Positions 12,140-23,600 of a stretch of 64,000 nt of DNA are shown here, piece by piece (position 1 is the first letter of the stretch; every line of letters starts with the position of its first letter). Both the position numbers and the translations under genes were made by a program. Location: positions 18,290,001 through 18,354,000 of the forward strand of contig NC_052136.2 of assembly GCF_016086655.4 (NCBI RefSeq), given 5' to 3'. Under the pieces are notes generated by a model. It had not been told where the DNA came from. It saw nothing but the letters and a program-made list of their open reading frames with translations, and searched no databases. Source of the stretch: Lepeophtheirus salmonis (Eukaryota > Arthropoda > Copepoda > Siphonostomatoida > Caligidae).

Positions 12140-12667
12140 TCAAACATCCACTAAAGTCTCATATTTGTTACTTAGAGGATTCTTTGCAATCACAATTTTA
12201 TGCCACCAAGTATCAAACTTCATTACAAGAATGGCCTCAAAGATCGGATAAGTCTCCCCCAAATTACTCTCAAAAATAAACTCCATAGCTGTCATATCTT
12301 CCGGCTCCCTATCCAGTACAAAATCTCTGTTATGGCTTACACAATCCTTTTTGATAAGCGTCCACTGATCATAGTCATCGGTCACAGACCAAGATCCTCC
12401 TTTGCTTAAATTCTTTTCACGAATGAGGAATCCTCGAATGAATTTACCAGTCATTTTAAGCTTCATACTTCCCCCCATTTCATTCACCTCGAATGTGACA
12501 GGTAGTGGACTTGAGGCGTTGAATGACTGTGAGTCAGAGATGGGTCCTCGATGTCCAATGGGATAGTCTAGCTCACAATTGGGTACTCCGGTATGAAAGC
12601 AGTCTGTTACTTGGATCAATATTGTATACAAAATAGACAGAAAAACGAGATACATACTGGTAGACAT
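12140..12667 (-). CDS. Secreted Reeler-domain-like protein A
   Basis: A 175-residue single-exon protein with a signal peptide (MSTSMYLVFLSILYTILIQV, cleavage probably near Cys23). The mature part follows a Reeler-like plan: a Pro-Asn-Cys then Asp-Tyr-Pro and Gly-His start, PLPVTF strand, KFIRGFLIRE (the GFLL-type strand), a second Cys in KKDCVSH, and FDTWWHKI near the end. Reeler domains occur in reelin, ferric-chelate-reductase homologues and insect Hdd11-type defence proteins. It is a diverged tandem paralogue of the gene at 13600-14106 (shared PNC, YP.GH, LPVTF, KGF/RGFL.RE, F.TWWH.I). Only two of the usual Reeler cysteines are seen, so family membership is likely, not certain. Function unknown; immune or cuticle secretion is a guess. 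Confidence 0.75.
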   Translation of the reverse strand: MSTSMYLVFLSILYTILIQVTDCFHTGVPNCELDYPIGHRGPISDSQSFNASSPLPVTFEVNEMGGSMKLKMTGKFIRGFLIREKNLSKGGSWSVTDDYDQWTLIKKDCVSHNRDFVLDREPEDMTAMEFIFESNLGETYPIFEAILVMKFDTWWHKIVIAKNPLSNKYETLVDV

Positions 12668-12677
12668 AACTGTTGCA

Positions 12678-12715
12678 ACTGATTGTGATGTGAGTAAAGG
12701 AAAAGTTCCTTTATA
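12678..12715 (-). promoter_or_regulatory. Core promoter of Reeler-like gene A
   Basis: On the minus strand a TATAAAG box (12709-12715) lies about 30 bases upstream of AATCAGTTG, an arthropod TCAGT initiator with A at 12680. This predicts a 5' UTR of only about 13 bases before the ATG at 12667. Confidence 0.6.
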
Positions 12716-13540
12716 GGTAGTTCACTCTATTTAGTTAGATTGGGGCTTGTGCTATTGGAGGGTAGATAAGATTGAGCTAAACTATGTAATCTTATTATGT
12801 AATAGAAAAAAAGAGGAAAATGGATATTTAATTATATTTGGTCAAACAGGTTTGTTGGGAATTTTTTTAAAGGAGATAATATCTAAAAAAAAATCAAAAA
12901 CTATAAGAACCTTCAAAATAAAAATTAACATTGTATTTTTTTTATATGCTATCAATTTTTCTACTTCTCCTTAATAGTGCTCTGAACATTGATTGGTTAA
13001 ATTCCAATTAGCTCATGTTAATTAGTGAAAAATTCCATAAAATTATCAATATTAATTCCGTAATTGGGAGGAAGAACTGTCTCACTATCAACTAATTTTC
13101 GTTCTTATTTCTGTTTCTTTTGGGAAAAAAAGATTGTAACAGTGTGTAAAATTTGCATTACTAAGTATAAACTTTATAAATTGGTAAATTATATTGAGCA
13201 ATAACTTCTATACAAATTACAAAGAAAAAAAATATAAAACAATTCTTATGCATCATTAAGAACAAAAATGCTAAAAGACTAAAAACTGTGAAAGTATTCA
13301 AAAGTGCTCATTTCAATTTCAAATAATTGAAAATGCATGGTCATTTTGTATAAGTACACTTTTTGATCAGAGGTAACATTCTACACCAAAATTATTATCT
13401 TTAGAATAGGTAAGATTTTCAATACTATAAAGCGCTCTAAGATACAAAATATATCAAAACACAAATTAACACTTAAACAAATCCAACAGATTTCTAGCAA
13501 ACCTCCTTTGAAATAACCATTACGATCGTACATTATCTCA
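12716..13540. other. Spacer between the two Reeler-like genes
   Basis: A+T-rich, no exon seen. Contains an old repeat phrase around 13060-13150 resembling 42560-42660. Confidence 0.4.
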
Positions 13541-13546
13541 TTTATT
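13541..13546 (-). terminator. Polyadenylation signal of Reeler-like gene B
   Basis: AATAAA on the minus strand, about 55 bases after the stop codon at 13600-13602. Confidence 0.55.
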
Positions 13547-13599
13547 ATGCTATATTTATGTAATATTCAAATAAATAAATAAATATAATATTCAAGTTA

Positions 13600-14106
13600 T
13601 TATACTCCAAAAGACATTGGGGATCCAGGGGCGAACAAAATTCTATGCCACCAAGTTCCAAAGTCCTTAACAGCAATAGCCTCAAATTCAGGAACATCAT
13701 TTTCATTTTCGACTTGATACATAAAAGCCAAATTTGTATTGGAGGCATCACGAGAAGCAAATTCTCCCGTGTGTGTAGCACATGCATCTCTGAGATCAAC
13801 CAAGGGTACATTATCTCCTACCCAGGAACCAATTCCCTTGGTTTCCCGAACAAGAAATCCCTTAATATAATCCCCTTCAATTTCAACACTGAAAAGTCCA
13901 TTTCCAAGATCGGAAGAGGTGAAAGTTACAGGAAGACCCTTGGGATCTAAGATACTATTGGAGCCACTCTCACTACCACCATGGCCTTCAGGATATTTGT
14001 GACGACAATTTGGAGGGCCAGAGCTTCGAGCTTCGGTCCCTTCAAAGAGGAGGAAGAGAGGTGTGGAGCAGACGAGGAGGAGAGGAAGACTCTTGTATTG
14101 GAACAT
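13600..14106 (-). CDS. Secreted Reeler-domain-like protein B
   Basis: A 168-residue single-exon protein. I chose the ATG at 14106, not the in-frame upstream one at 14145, because a TATA box lies at 14148-14160 and transcription should start near 14125. That start gives a clean signal peptide (MFQYKSLPLLLVCSTPLFLL). The mature chain has PPNCRHKYPEGHGG, LPVTF, DYIKGFLVRE, a second Cys in RDACATH, and FGTWWHRI, in the same order as its neighbour 0.9 kb downstream. The pair is a tandem duplication on one strand. Same family caveat as gene A: Reeler-like by pattern, not verified. Confidence 0.77.
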   Translation of the reverse strand: MFQYKSLPLLLVCSTPLFLLFEGTEARSSGPPNCRHKYPEGHGGSESGSNSILDPKGLPVTFTSSDLGNGLFSVEIEGDYIKGFLVRETKGIGSWVGDNVPLVDLRDACATHTGEFASRDASNTNLAFMYQVENENDVPEFEAIAVKDFGTWWHRILFAPGSPMSFGV

Positions 14107-14123
14107 GGTTCGAGGTTTGTATA

Positions 14124-14160
14124 ATGAATTAAGGTATGGGGTCAATGCTTATATATATAT
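14124..14160 (-). promoter_or_regulatory. Core promoter of Reeler-like gene B
   Basis: Minus strand TATATATATATA box (14148-14160) followed about 30 bases later by TTCATT, close to the arthropod initiator TCAKT, with A at about 14125. Geometry matches that of the neighbouring paralogue. Confidence 0.55.
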
Positions 14161-14194
14161 AGGGATTTTTGGTAGATTTACTCTGCCGCAATTC

Positions 14195-14218
14195 AAAAAA
14201 AAAAAAAAAAAAAAAAAA
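14195..14218 (+). repeat. A24 homopolymer
   Basis: Uninterrupted run of 24 A on the plus strand, 35 bases upstream of the TATA box of Reeler-like gene B. It may act as a rigid nucleosome-poor tract beside the promoter (inference), or be slippage. Confidence 0.8.
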
Positions 14219-16430
14219 GTCACCCTTCCTACAGAAATTGAACGCACCTCATTATGACCACTTACAAACCTCATACAACGGGAATAGGTCTTCATTTGTT
14301 ATTGTATTTTTTTGTGTGTGTTCCCTGTACTTTAACAACACTCACAAAAGAATGTTTTATCAAACTGGTTTTTATGGTTTAAGGATGATTATACAAAAAT
14401 TCATAAACCGTATGAAGAAAGAGAGAGAATTTACAAAATACAAATCTATTTACATACTTATATAATCAATACTCATTTTTACGAAATTTATAATTGTGTA
14501 CAGATATCTATGATGATTAAAAAAAGATTTTCTCCTCAGTCTAAGAGCTCAAGTTCAAGGTTAAAGCTAAATTTGCCTTCCTTCAACATAATACCTTTTC
14601 TCCACCAAATAAATATATTAATTTTAACATGATTTTAATTAGTTTTTTATATTAATTTCAGTTATACAAAAAAGAAAAAAAAATAGATTACTTGCTACAA
14701 AAAAATACAAGTCCTTTTGATGAATATGTAAATAAAAATAAGTAGCAACAGCTACACTTAAGCAGCTTTATTTTAAATGTTAAACAAATACCTTGCTGAA
14801 TTATGATAATAGAAATATCATTTAATTAAATTTTTTGATAGGGATATTTTTATTTCATTTGTTTTATACTTACGGGTATATGCCTTTAGAGTGGTATATA
14901 GTCCATTAAGCCCTTACATTTTGATTTCAAATAAAAAGAGTGAAAAATAGTAATTCCTGATTGATCTATATCATTTAACAATATACATTTTGTCAACTTA
15001 AATTATAGAAAATAGTTTATAATTGGACGGACGTATTAGAAAAGTTTCATTAAATAAAATATCCCATTTATTTATTATATATGTGAAGTAAAGCAGACTT
15101 AAAAATATACAAAGTATTGGTTTGCCAGCAGTTGAATTTTATAACCACTTAAGTTCTCTTTTAGTTGAACTCGAATAAACACTTAGGATAATAAACAATT
15201 CCTTACTACTGATTAAAGAAAAATCCTACATTTTGAAGGGAGAATTAGCGAACTACCAACTGTTTTGGGCATTTTTTTTTTTTTTAAAGGAAAGGTTGAG
15301 AGATAGAATATGTATATATATATATTATCATGGCGAGGGGACAAATTTTAAAAATTTCATTTCTTTTCACAAGTTCTTTATTGGAATTGGAATTAATTTT
15401 TATATGTTGACTTTTTATCATATATATATATATAATGATACTAGAACTGGGGCCTTGTACGTGTGACTCGGAAATTTTCTCTCAATTCTCAATAAACTGT
15501 CATTTCATCTCTTACTTGAGCTCCAGACTTGATTCGGACATAAAAAAAATGACTTGTTATGTACTCATACCTACATATAGTTGTAAAAAGTGGGACTTGC
15601 AGGTATGCCAAAAAAAGAAAACGAAAAATGAAGGTGGTCACCCTCACAATTTACGGATTGCTTGGGAGGAGAGCACCTCAGCTGTCCTGGGGTTTCATGG
15701 GATTAGATGCAAGATGTTTTATGATATGCAAAATAAAGAAAAACCCCTCCCCGTAACTAGGACTGAGATTGGCAGGAATTGCAGGGACGTCAATACTCAA
15801 TTCTACTCCGAGTCCAATACTTACAACTCCACAACAAATTCTATGTGCTACTCTACCTTTTCCATTTTTTTGTACTTATAAATGATCTCTTCAAGCATAA
15901 AAGAATAATGATACCAGCTATGGACAGTATACTGTTCAGATCACAACTACTCTCTGTTTCTCTGGGATTTAAATATAAAAAAGTACTCATTTCAAGTGAT
16001 TTATTTTTTTTATTTGAGCCATTTTTCTTACTGTAAAATACAGGAAAATACAGATAAAATAATGAAATTTTTTGTCAAAATTCCCCATTTTCAGACTTCT
16101 TGTATAATTTCTAAACTAAAGCTATGAGCAAAATAATTTGATTGTATTTGAGTGTTAATCTACGAAAAAAAAATCATTTGGGCAGCTTAACTTCAGAAAT
16201 ATGTAGTATCCGAAAAGTGTTGAAATCCTTTAAAATCGTTGTTTACTTAATTATTTAATAAGTTTCAAGATATTAGCGCTATCTTGCAGCTTTCAATATT
16301 CTATTATTTTTTTCAAATGTCCTACATTGCTTATACTGAGACAAAAATAAGGGACATTTTTTGAAGCTTAATTGACTAAGTTTGAAGAAAAAATAGTAAT
16401 TTATACATCAATTACTTCAGATCTTTTTTA
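14219..16430. other. Intergenic stretch with one unexplained open frame
   Basis: No gene recognised. A plus-strand frame at 15435-15881 (148 codons, non-ATG-friendly start, lower A+T than its surroundings at 15590-15800) shows no signal peptide, domain or splice pattern; I do not call it a gene. TA microsatellites at 15311 and 15420. Confidence 0.4.
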
Positions 16431-16770
16431 TAGTTATTCTCAAAAAATTAAACTAAACAATTTCAAAAATCGTTAACGATTCACAAAAACTAAATTTTTA
16501 CAAAAAATTTCAAAAAGCCATATCTATTCTCCAAAAATTAAGTTTTTTGTTGAAAAAAAATAAAAATCAACATCTGTTTACACAAAAATTAATCATTTTG
16601 AAAAAAAAATCCTTCATAAATTTTTTTATGAAAAAAAATGTAAATATTGAACTTTTGAAGAAAAATTTCGAATATTAAATTTTTTGGAAAAAAAATTAAC
16701 AGAACGGGAAATTAAATTTAAAATATTAAGTTTAAAAAAAAACAAATGTTACATTTTCTAATGAAATACA
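16430..16770. repeat. A+T-rich degenerate repeat related to the tandem array at 22369
   Basis: Contains AATTTCAAAAATCGTTAACG then CACAAAAACTAAATTTTTAC, the same phrase order as the units at 22369-23130 (AATTTCAAAAACTGCGACTC, CACAAAAAACTAAATTTC). Only one diverged unit is visible. Confidence 0.55.
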
Positions 16771-16915
16771 AAAATTCCCTAATTTGTTAGGCTAGAGCAA
16801 ATTACGCCCCTGAGTTATGTACCACCTATAAAATTATAAATAATTATTGAATTTATCTCAAGTACCCCCTAAGGGGTACACGTACCCCCATTTGAGAACC
16901 ACTCCTATAGATAAT
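16771..16915. repeat. Fragment of a dispersed element with GTACCCC palindrome
   Basis: Holds GTACCCCCTAAGGGGTAC (an inverted repeat) followed by ACGTACCCCCATTTGAGAAC and CACTCC. A TTTGAGAACCACT-type end is common near termini of hAT-type MITEs in animals, but boundaries are not clear here. Confidence 0.45.
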
Positions 16916-17659
16916 CTGAAGAACGTATCTACTTGTATTGAAACTCGATCAGAGGCTTTTTTGGTTCGGTCTTATGTGTTTTTTCTATAGCGGTAACCAG
17001 AATTTAAGCATTTTTCAAATCATGAACATATTTTTTTTAGTTTCACCCTATGGATTGATTTTTCCCCCGTACCAAGATATATGAATTGTGCACAAATGAC
17101 ATAAATTAAACTTGATTTTATGTCATTATATTGATGTTCACAATTTGGAGACTCACATGACGTCATCAACCATTCATCTATAAAATTAGTTGAAAAATTC
17201 AATGATAACTCTCTCAGGCCGGTCTAATTTTTTCATACCGAAATCCAACACTATTGTCTACCTTACATATTTTAAAATACAAGATCCTTCAAAATATTGG
17301 GAATAAAGAATTAAGCAAGAACGTGTCTCTCTCACTCATGAGTATAATTTTGTTACTAATTCCTTCCATTCTAAAGTAATTTTGTGGATGAACTAATTAA
17401 AATAAAATTTTCTGTGTGTAGTAAAAATATATATTATTTATTACGAATATAAATAAGTAACATTTCAATCAGACGTCTCTAAAATATAAAGAATTCCACA
17501 TTAACTGTACATACGAGTTTTTTTCAACAGATACAAAGATGTAAATACATATAATAAATGAATAATGAAGATTACTTATGATAAAATGACGTAGTCTTTT
17601 CAGATCAAATAAAAAACAAGACACACCAAAATTAGAAAAAAAATATAATTGATTAGAGA
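16916..17659. other. Spacer downstream of the KY/hillarin-like gene
   Basis: No gene recognised. Contains CGGTCT..CCGTACC phrases similar to those at 62750-63780 and a TGACGTCA palindrome at about 17158. Confidence 0.4.
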
Positions 17660-20600
17660 TTACTTAATAGGCAATTTATTTCGTGAGTATGAGGATTTGG
17701 ATAGACACGTGGAAAAGGAGGATGACTGAGTAGAAGAGAGTCCATCCCGAACCTCTATTAAAAAGCTTGCTATAAGTGGAATGTGATATCTTCCCTTGCG
17801 ACTTGGCTTCTGTCCACCATAGATTTGAAGTTTGTAGTTGCCGATTTTATTCGGGGAGTTAATGGTGAAAATGACTCGTTGTTTCGTCTCTTCCTTCTGG
17901 ACATAAGGAATCAAAGAACTCTGGAAATTTATAAATTATGATTATTTTCTATGTTGAGGAAATAAATATGTTGGAGCTGTTCCAAGAAAGAAATTTTCAA
18001 TACCCATAGATCTCCGGGAGAAAATACCTGATTCTCTGCCAGCCATTTTCTAACTTATGAAAATAAACAGTCATTTTTAACAACACTAAGGATTTGTTGA
18101 TGAGTTATTTTCTACATTAATAAAGCAAAGTTTCTCAACACTTAATAACTTAACTACAGCTAGTACAATAATAAATGACTTCAGATGGATCCTCAAAATA
18201 GAATGATTCATTTGAATATAATTTCCAAGTATTATAGCTTTCATTATCATACTAAATTCATACAAGATTGCCAACAAGAACTTATCTTCAAAAAATAATG
18301 TTTCAAAAAAAGGTTCCGTTATTTCGCTAGTTTTCCTCACTTAAAAGTTTTAAGGCATTAATAATTTGATAACTCGAGTTCTAACAAACTAAGCTGATTG
18401 CCAAAGAACCTGTTGTGATTTGTAGGAAAAAGGATTGGTAGGAAGTAAAGTCAGGTTTTGAATTGATTGTTTAACTGAATAAAGTATTAATAGTGTTAGC
18501 ATATTGTTAAATTATACATAGGTACTCGCTCATGCATATGTATGTAGGTATCAAGTACATAATATGTATACTCGTACATACATATTTCATATCCTTAAAG
18601 CCACATTCACAAACAATAGCGAAATTCAAAAAACAAATAAAAACATACTTCATCACTCTCCAGTTTATATCCAGGGATTGGATTTTTTCGACTCAGTAGA
18701 ACACAGTACTGAATGTCCCGACACTGATCAATCAGAAGCTCGTTACCATTTACATCATACATATGAGGAATTGTGACAATCGACTCATTAAGAGTTCCAA
18801 GAACAATTTTTGTTGATGTACCACAGGTCAAAGGTATAATGGGTTCATTTTGATAGAGTAAAATGAGCCCCAGCTTATGAAAGGAAGGAGTAAGACCCCA
18901 AGGCACATGAATGCGAGGCCAGTCCAAGAGGTTGGCATTCACCTACATTTATTCATTATAATTAATTAATTACTCATTTTGTAAGACTGTGTGGGGTGTT
19001 CTATAATTAATTAGGAGAAAGAACTATTTTAAGAGAAGAAATAAATAACAAATAACTATGGTCATTTCTGCCTATTCAATTTATGGCTGATATTGCAGTA
19101 TTATTTTTTTTTCATGAGTCACCTATATAAGATTTTGAGTACTATGATCAAAATTACCAATGATTTTTGGAAAAGCCAAATTATCTCGGATATTTTATGT
19201 GTTTGAGTGATTGAGTGAATAGTTTTTAAATTTTGTTATATTTTAAATTATCTCGATTGTTTTAATTATTGACTTTACTGGAAAAGAAGAACCTCTTCTT
19301 GGAGTATAGAATTAGCTTTTTTCTCAATTTATAAATGAAGTCGAATAAAAAATGTATAACATTTAAAAAAAAAACCCAGCAGATACCTCCAGCAATATTT
19401 TTTTAAATGAAAAATTTCACTTATTTCACAAGTTCTAAATATTTTATACTTGGATTTTTGTCTAAGGGGGCATACATGGGGTTGTCAATCGTAAGTTTTT
19501 TGCTTTGTAAAAAAGAAACAGAAAATTATAAAGTAATCCTGACAATTTGAAGAATGTTAGAGGGAGATCAGTTTATATTTAATGACGTTTCTTTAGATTA
19601 GCTGGGAGTAGCTATGTTAGTAAGGCAATAAAAACAAATCTTGCATTGTAACGTGTAATGATATAGACTGAAATTACTCTGATGTAGATCATCAATTTTA
19701 GTCTGAGTATATCAAGGACTTAAAATTATAACTGGAGATGCAAAATTGTCTAAATCCTTGTGAGTGTAAATCGAATAGAACAGTATATGTTGGAAACTCT
19801 TATAGCCGACATATATCTCCTGACACATAAAAACCAAAGTGATCCTTGCTCCCTAATAAGTTTGAATTTTTTAAATAGGAAAAAGTTATTACTGAGAGCA
19901 GAAATAACTTGTAGGTTAATAGCATATATACATATTTTTAAATGTATAATTATCAGGATTTCGAAAATTAGCACATCCTTACTTATAGCCTCTTGACAAA
20001 TCATCAACATTGAGGAGCGAACACACACCTTCGTAGTTATTCGGTATACTTATATGCTCTGTCCTCAAGAATTATAGAAAATACTACTCTGAGCACCATA
20101 TTAATAATAATTAATATGATGCTCAGAGAAAGGGGCCCCGTACAAAATTGATAAATTTGGGATGTTTCATAATGGATTGAGTGGGATTGCATAGAATGGA
20201 CATTTACTTTTATAGTATATTTTATATTTTTTCAAGCATGTATTAAAAGGGCATTTTTAAATTTAACAATTTTATTAAAAAAAGTTATTTAAATATCAAA
20301 AATTTCTTCTTTTTTTTAATATATGACCAAAGGAAAGAAGGGATAGTCGGTATTGTCTGTTCTCATTTATTTATTTCTTTCTTAGTTTCTGAACAAAAAA
20401 AAGTTTTGAATTTTTAAGTGGAAGTCATATATGTACCACTCCTAAGGTGTCAACGTCCAAGAATAATTTAGTTTTATTACTGCAACTTTGTATGTTAACC
20501 ATCTAAACATCTAGTCGTACTAATGAAAGAAAATGAGCCCGCGTAAAAAGATTTGTCTTACCTGATTAATTAATTATAGATCACCCCGGACTATACACTT

Positions 20601-23600
20601 AATTTACCTCTATTACATTAATGAAAATAGTAGCTAAATGGTCGAGGCTGTCATCGTCCTCTCCATAGATTTGATTCTCTGGCTTGCCATATATTTTAAG
20701 ATAATAAGGTCCAATCTGTTTTGCTCTAACTTGAAAGTATCCTAATCGTCTTTGTCGGTCTTTCAAGTAGCAAAATACTTCACTTCGATGAGACTCGTTA
20801 TTTTCATCCTATAATGTTTATCGTATCATATCTATTCATTTTATTGGGTGACTTTCTGTCCTTCATAATGGACACAAGTCCATAAGTTAAATTGATTAAT
20901 TAATAGTAGACGTTAAATAACACACATTTAAGCAGTATATACAAAAAACTAGAGTATGAAATTTCATACTTACATCATTCACTGAATAGAACTTCCATTC
21001 GTATCGAAGAGGAGAGAGTGATCGAATCATTATGTCAACCCTTTCTCGCACAAAATGTGTAGAAAACGTGTTCACCATCCTTAAGTTGTAATCGAAGAAG
21101 GCGGAAGAGAGAACTGGGAGATTGTTGTATTGTCTAAGTGTGATAGGAACTAAAAGGAGTTGCCATTTTGAGTAATTATCCTCATTCTATTTAAAGGAAT
21201 GAATGAGACAATTAAATTATTTTCCGAATATATTCAAAGTTTCAAAGCTTTTTTATAGAGGGAATTCTTAACTTTAAACACCATGAAATCTTTATTGAAT
21301 CCTCAGCCTTTCTTTTTTTTAAAAAGGGATAGAAAAAGACCATACATTATATGGCAGTTCGCATATTACATCATTATATTAAACTGTAACACAATTAAAT
21401 ATATTTAACAGTAATAAATTATATACAGCTTAACAAGAATTCATTTGAGTTCAACAAATCAACGTCCAGAATACTAATAAGTGGCAAGTGTAGATAAATT
21501 AACAGCTGAAAAATACATAGGAGTTATTTTTGATTAACATGCAAATTTGCTAGTAGTATTTTCCTAGTAGAATTTCAATATTTCTACTTCTCTTACACAT
21601 TATTTGCGTTCTGAATGCGGATTGATTGAATCAAAATTGAATTTTCTTATGTAGGGAATCATAATGCAATAAATAGTTTGAAGAATCTATATGCTCTGAT
21701 CCACAAGGTGGTGCAGATGTATTTAGGTAAATTGCAATCTTGCAATCTTTCATACGATACGAAAAAATCAGTTAGTAGTTAGCCACAAATTATTCTCAAC
21801 TACGGTATCATCATTAAAGAATTACTGGGAACTGTTCAGTGCTTCAAAAAAGGTAATTTCAATCAAGGAAAAAAACCCATCAGGAGAAAAGAAGGAGAAT
21901 CATTTAAAGTTGACATCAATAAATGTTGTAAATTTTTATTTTAGTGAGGTAATGCGTCATAAACAAGCTAATATTGAGCAAATAACGTTCATGTCTTATT
22001 AGCTTACTATCAACTGATTTTAAGAAATTTCACAAGATGGGAGGATCTTTTTTCATCTCTTCCAACAAAGACAGAAACTAGAATGGGCACTCGGTAGAGC
22101 ACAAACATCCGCCTAGAATAATTTTCATTCAAAATTAGTTTATATTCCTGATATATGTTATTTTTCAAAAGTTTGCTATGTTGAACATTTTTACCTTATG
22201 TGGGACCGTGGCCTTTGACCTTTACCATATGCTGTGTAAAAAGGGCATGTATTATACCTACAAAAAGAATAATAAAAATACTTCCAGAAGTACTCACTTA
22301 GTTTTTTTGTTTCTTTAAAAAAACTAAATATTTTGGGAAAAAATTTTAGATAGGAAATTTTTTATTTAATAAATTTCAAAAACTGCGACTCACAAAAAAC
22401 TAAATTTCTCCAAATAAAATTTCCAAAATCCAGAATTAATCGCTAGAAATTACATTTTGGGAAAAAAAAATTAAAAAGTTAATCATTTAGGAAGTCAAAT
22501 TGAAATTGAAATTTTTTTTTTTTTTTTTTTTTAATGTGGAAAATTAAATTTTTGAGAAAAAAATTGAAAAAAACATTCCAAATTCTAATGCTATTAATAA
22601 AATATTAATTTTTTTATTCAATAAATTTCAAAAACAGCGACACACAAAAAACTAAATTTCTACAAATAAAATTTCAAAAATCAACAGTTAATCACTAGAA
22701 ATTACATTTATGGAAAAAAAACTTAAAAAAATTGAAATATTAAATTTTTTGGAAAAAATTTCAAAAATTAATAAATTTTTTTTTAATTTGGAAAATTAAT
22801 TTTTTGAGAAAAAAATTGAAAAAAAATTCTGAATTCAAGAGCTATTTGGAAAATTTCATTATTTTGGAAAAAAAAATCAAATATTAAATTTTGTATCTTA
22901 TAAATTTCAAAACTAGCGACTCACAAAAAACTAAATTTCCTCGAATAAAATTTCAAAATCCACAGTTAATCACTAGAAATTACATTAAAAAAAAAAAAAT
23001 TGAAATTTTAATTTTTTTAGAAAAAAAAATCAAAAAATAATTCGAAATTCTAGAGCTATTAATAAAATTTAATTATTTTGGGGAAAAAAATCAAATATTA
23101 ATTTTTTTTTTGAAAAAAAATTCTATTGAAAACTAAAAATTCATATTTTTGAGGAAGGGACTACAGCCCCTCCATTCCATGCCCTGCGGTTGCTCCTGAT
23201 TTTGCATTTTTAACGTTTTATGTGATTGAGACCTATCAAAATTTAATGGGCTTTTACATATAAAATCATCCTATAAAGTTTTATCAAAATCGGTCTTTAA
23301 CTTTTACCATAATCATGCTTACAGTCTGACAGGTTAACCAATCGAAGCAAAAACATAACTTTGTTGCGAGGGCAGAAAGGCACAAACTTAAGCCGATTTT
23401 TCATTTGTTGTACTATTATTTATTTAATAGTAGGGAATTGTTAACAGCTTAGATAGCACCAAAGCTATAAACCAGGTGGTGAAAAGAATATTTGTAAATA
23501 CATAGTTGGCTAAGTGACAATTGTCCATTAGGGGCGTTGGGTATTCTTGAATATTACTCTATGACTAACTATGCAATTTTCATTAGTTCTTGTTAACTAC

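Noticed and set aside
14145..14145. Upstream ATG for Reeler-like protein B
   Set aside because: It lies at the TATA box, upstream of the expected transcription start, and would spoil the signal peptide.
15435..15881. 148-codon plus-strand open frame
   Set aside because: No domain, signal peptide, promoter or splice context; composition of mixed low-complexity text. Kept only as a note.
22080..22115. tRNA-like phrase GGCACTCGGTAGAGCACAAA
   Set aside because: Resembles a tRNA A box or SINE head, but no B box, acceptor stem or anticodon arm follows.
22369..23130. CRISPR-like array
   Set aside because: Only three units of over 250 bp in a eukaryotic intron; ordinary tandem repeat.
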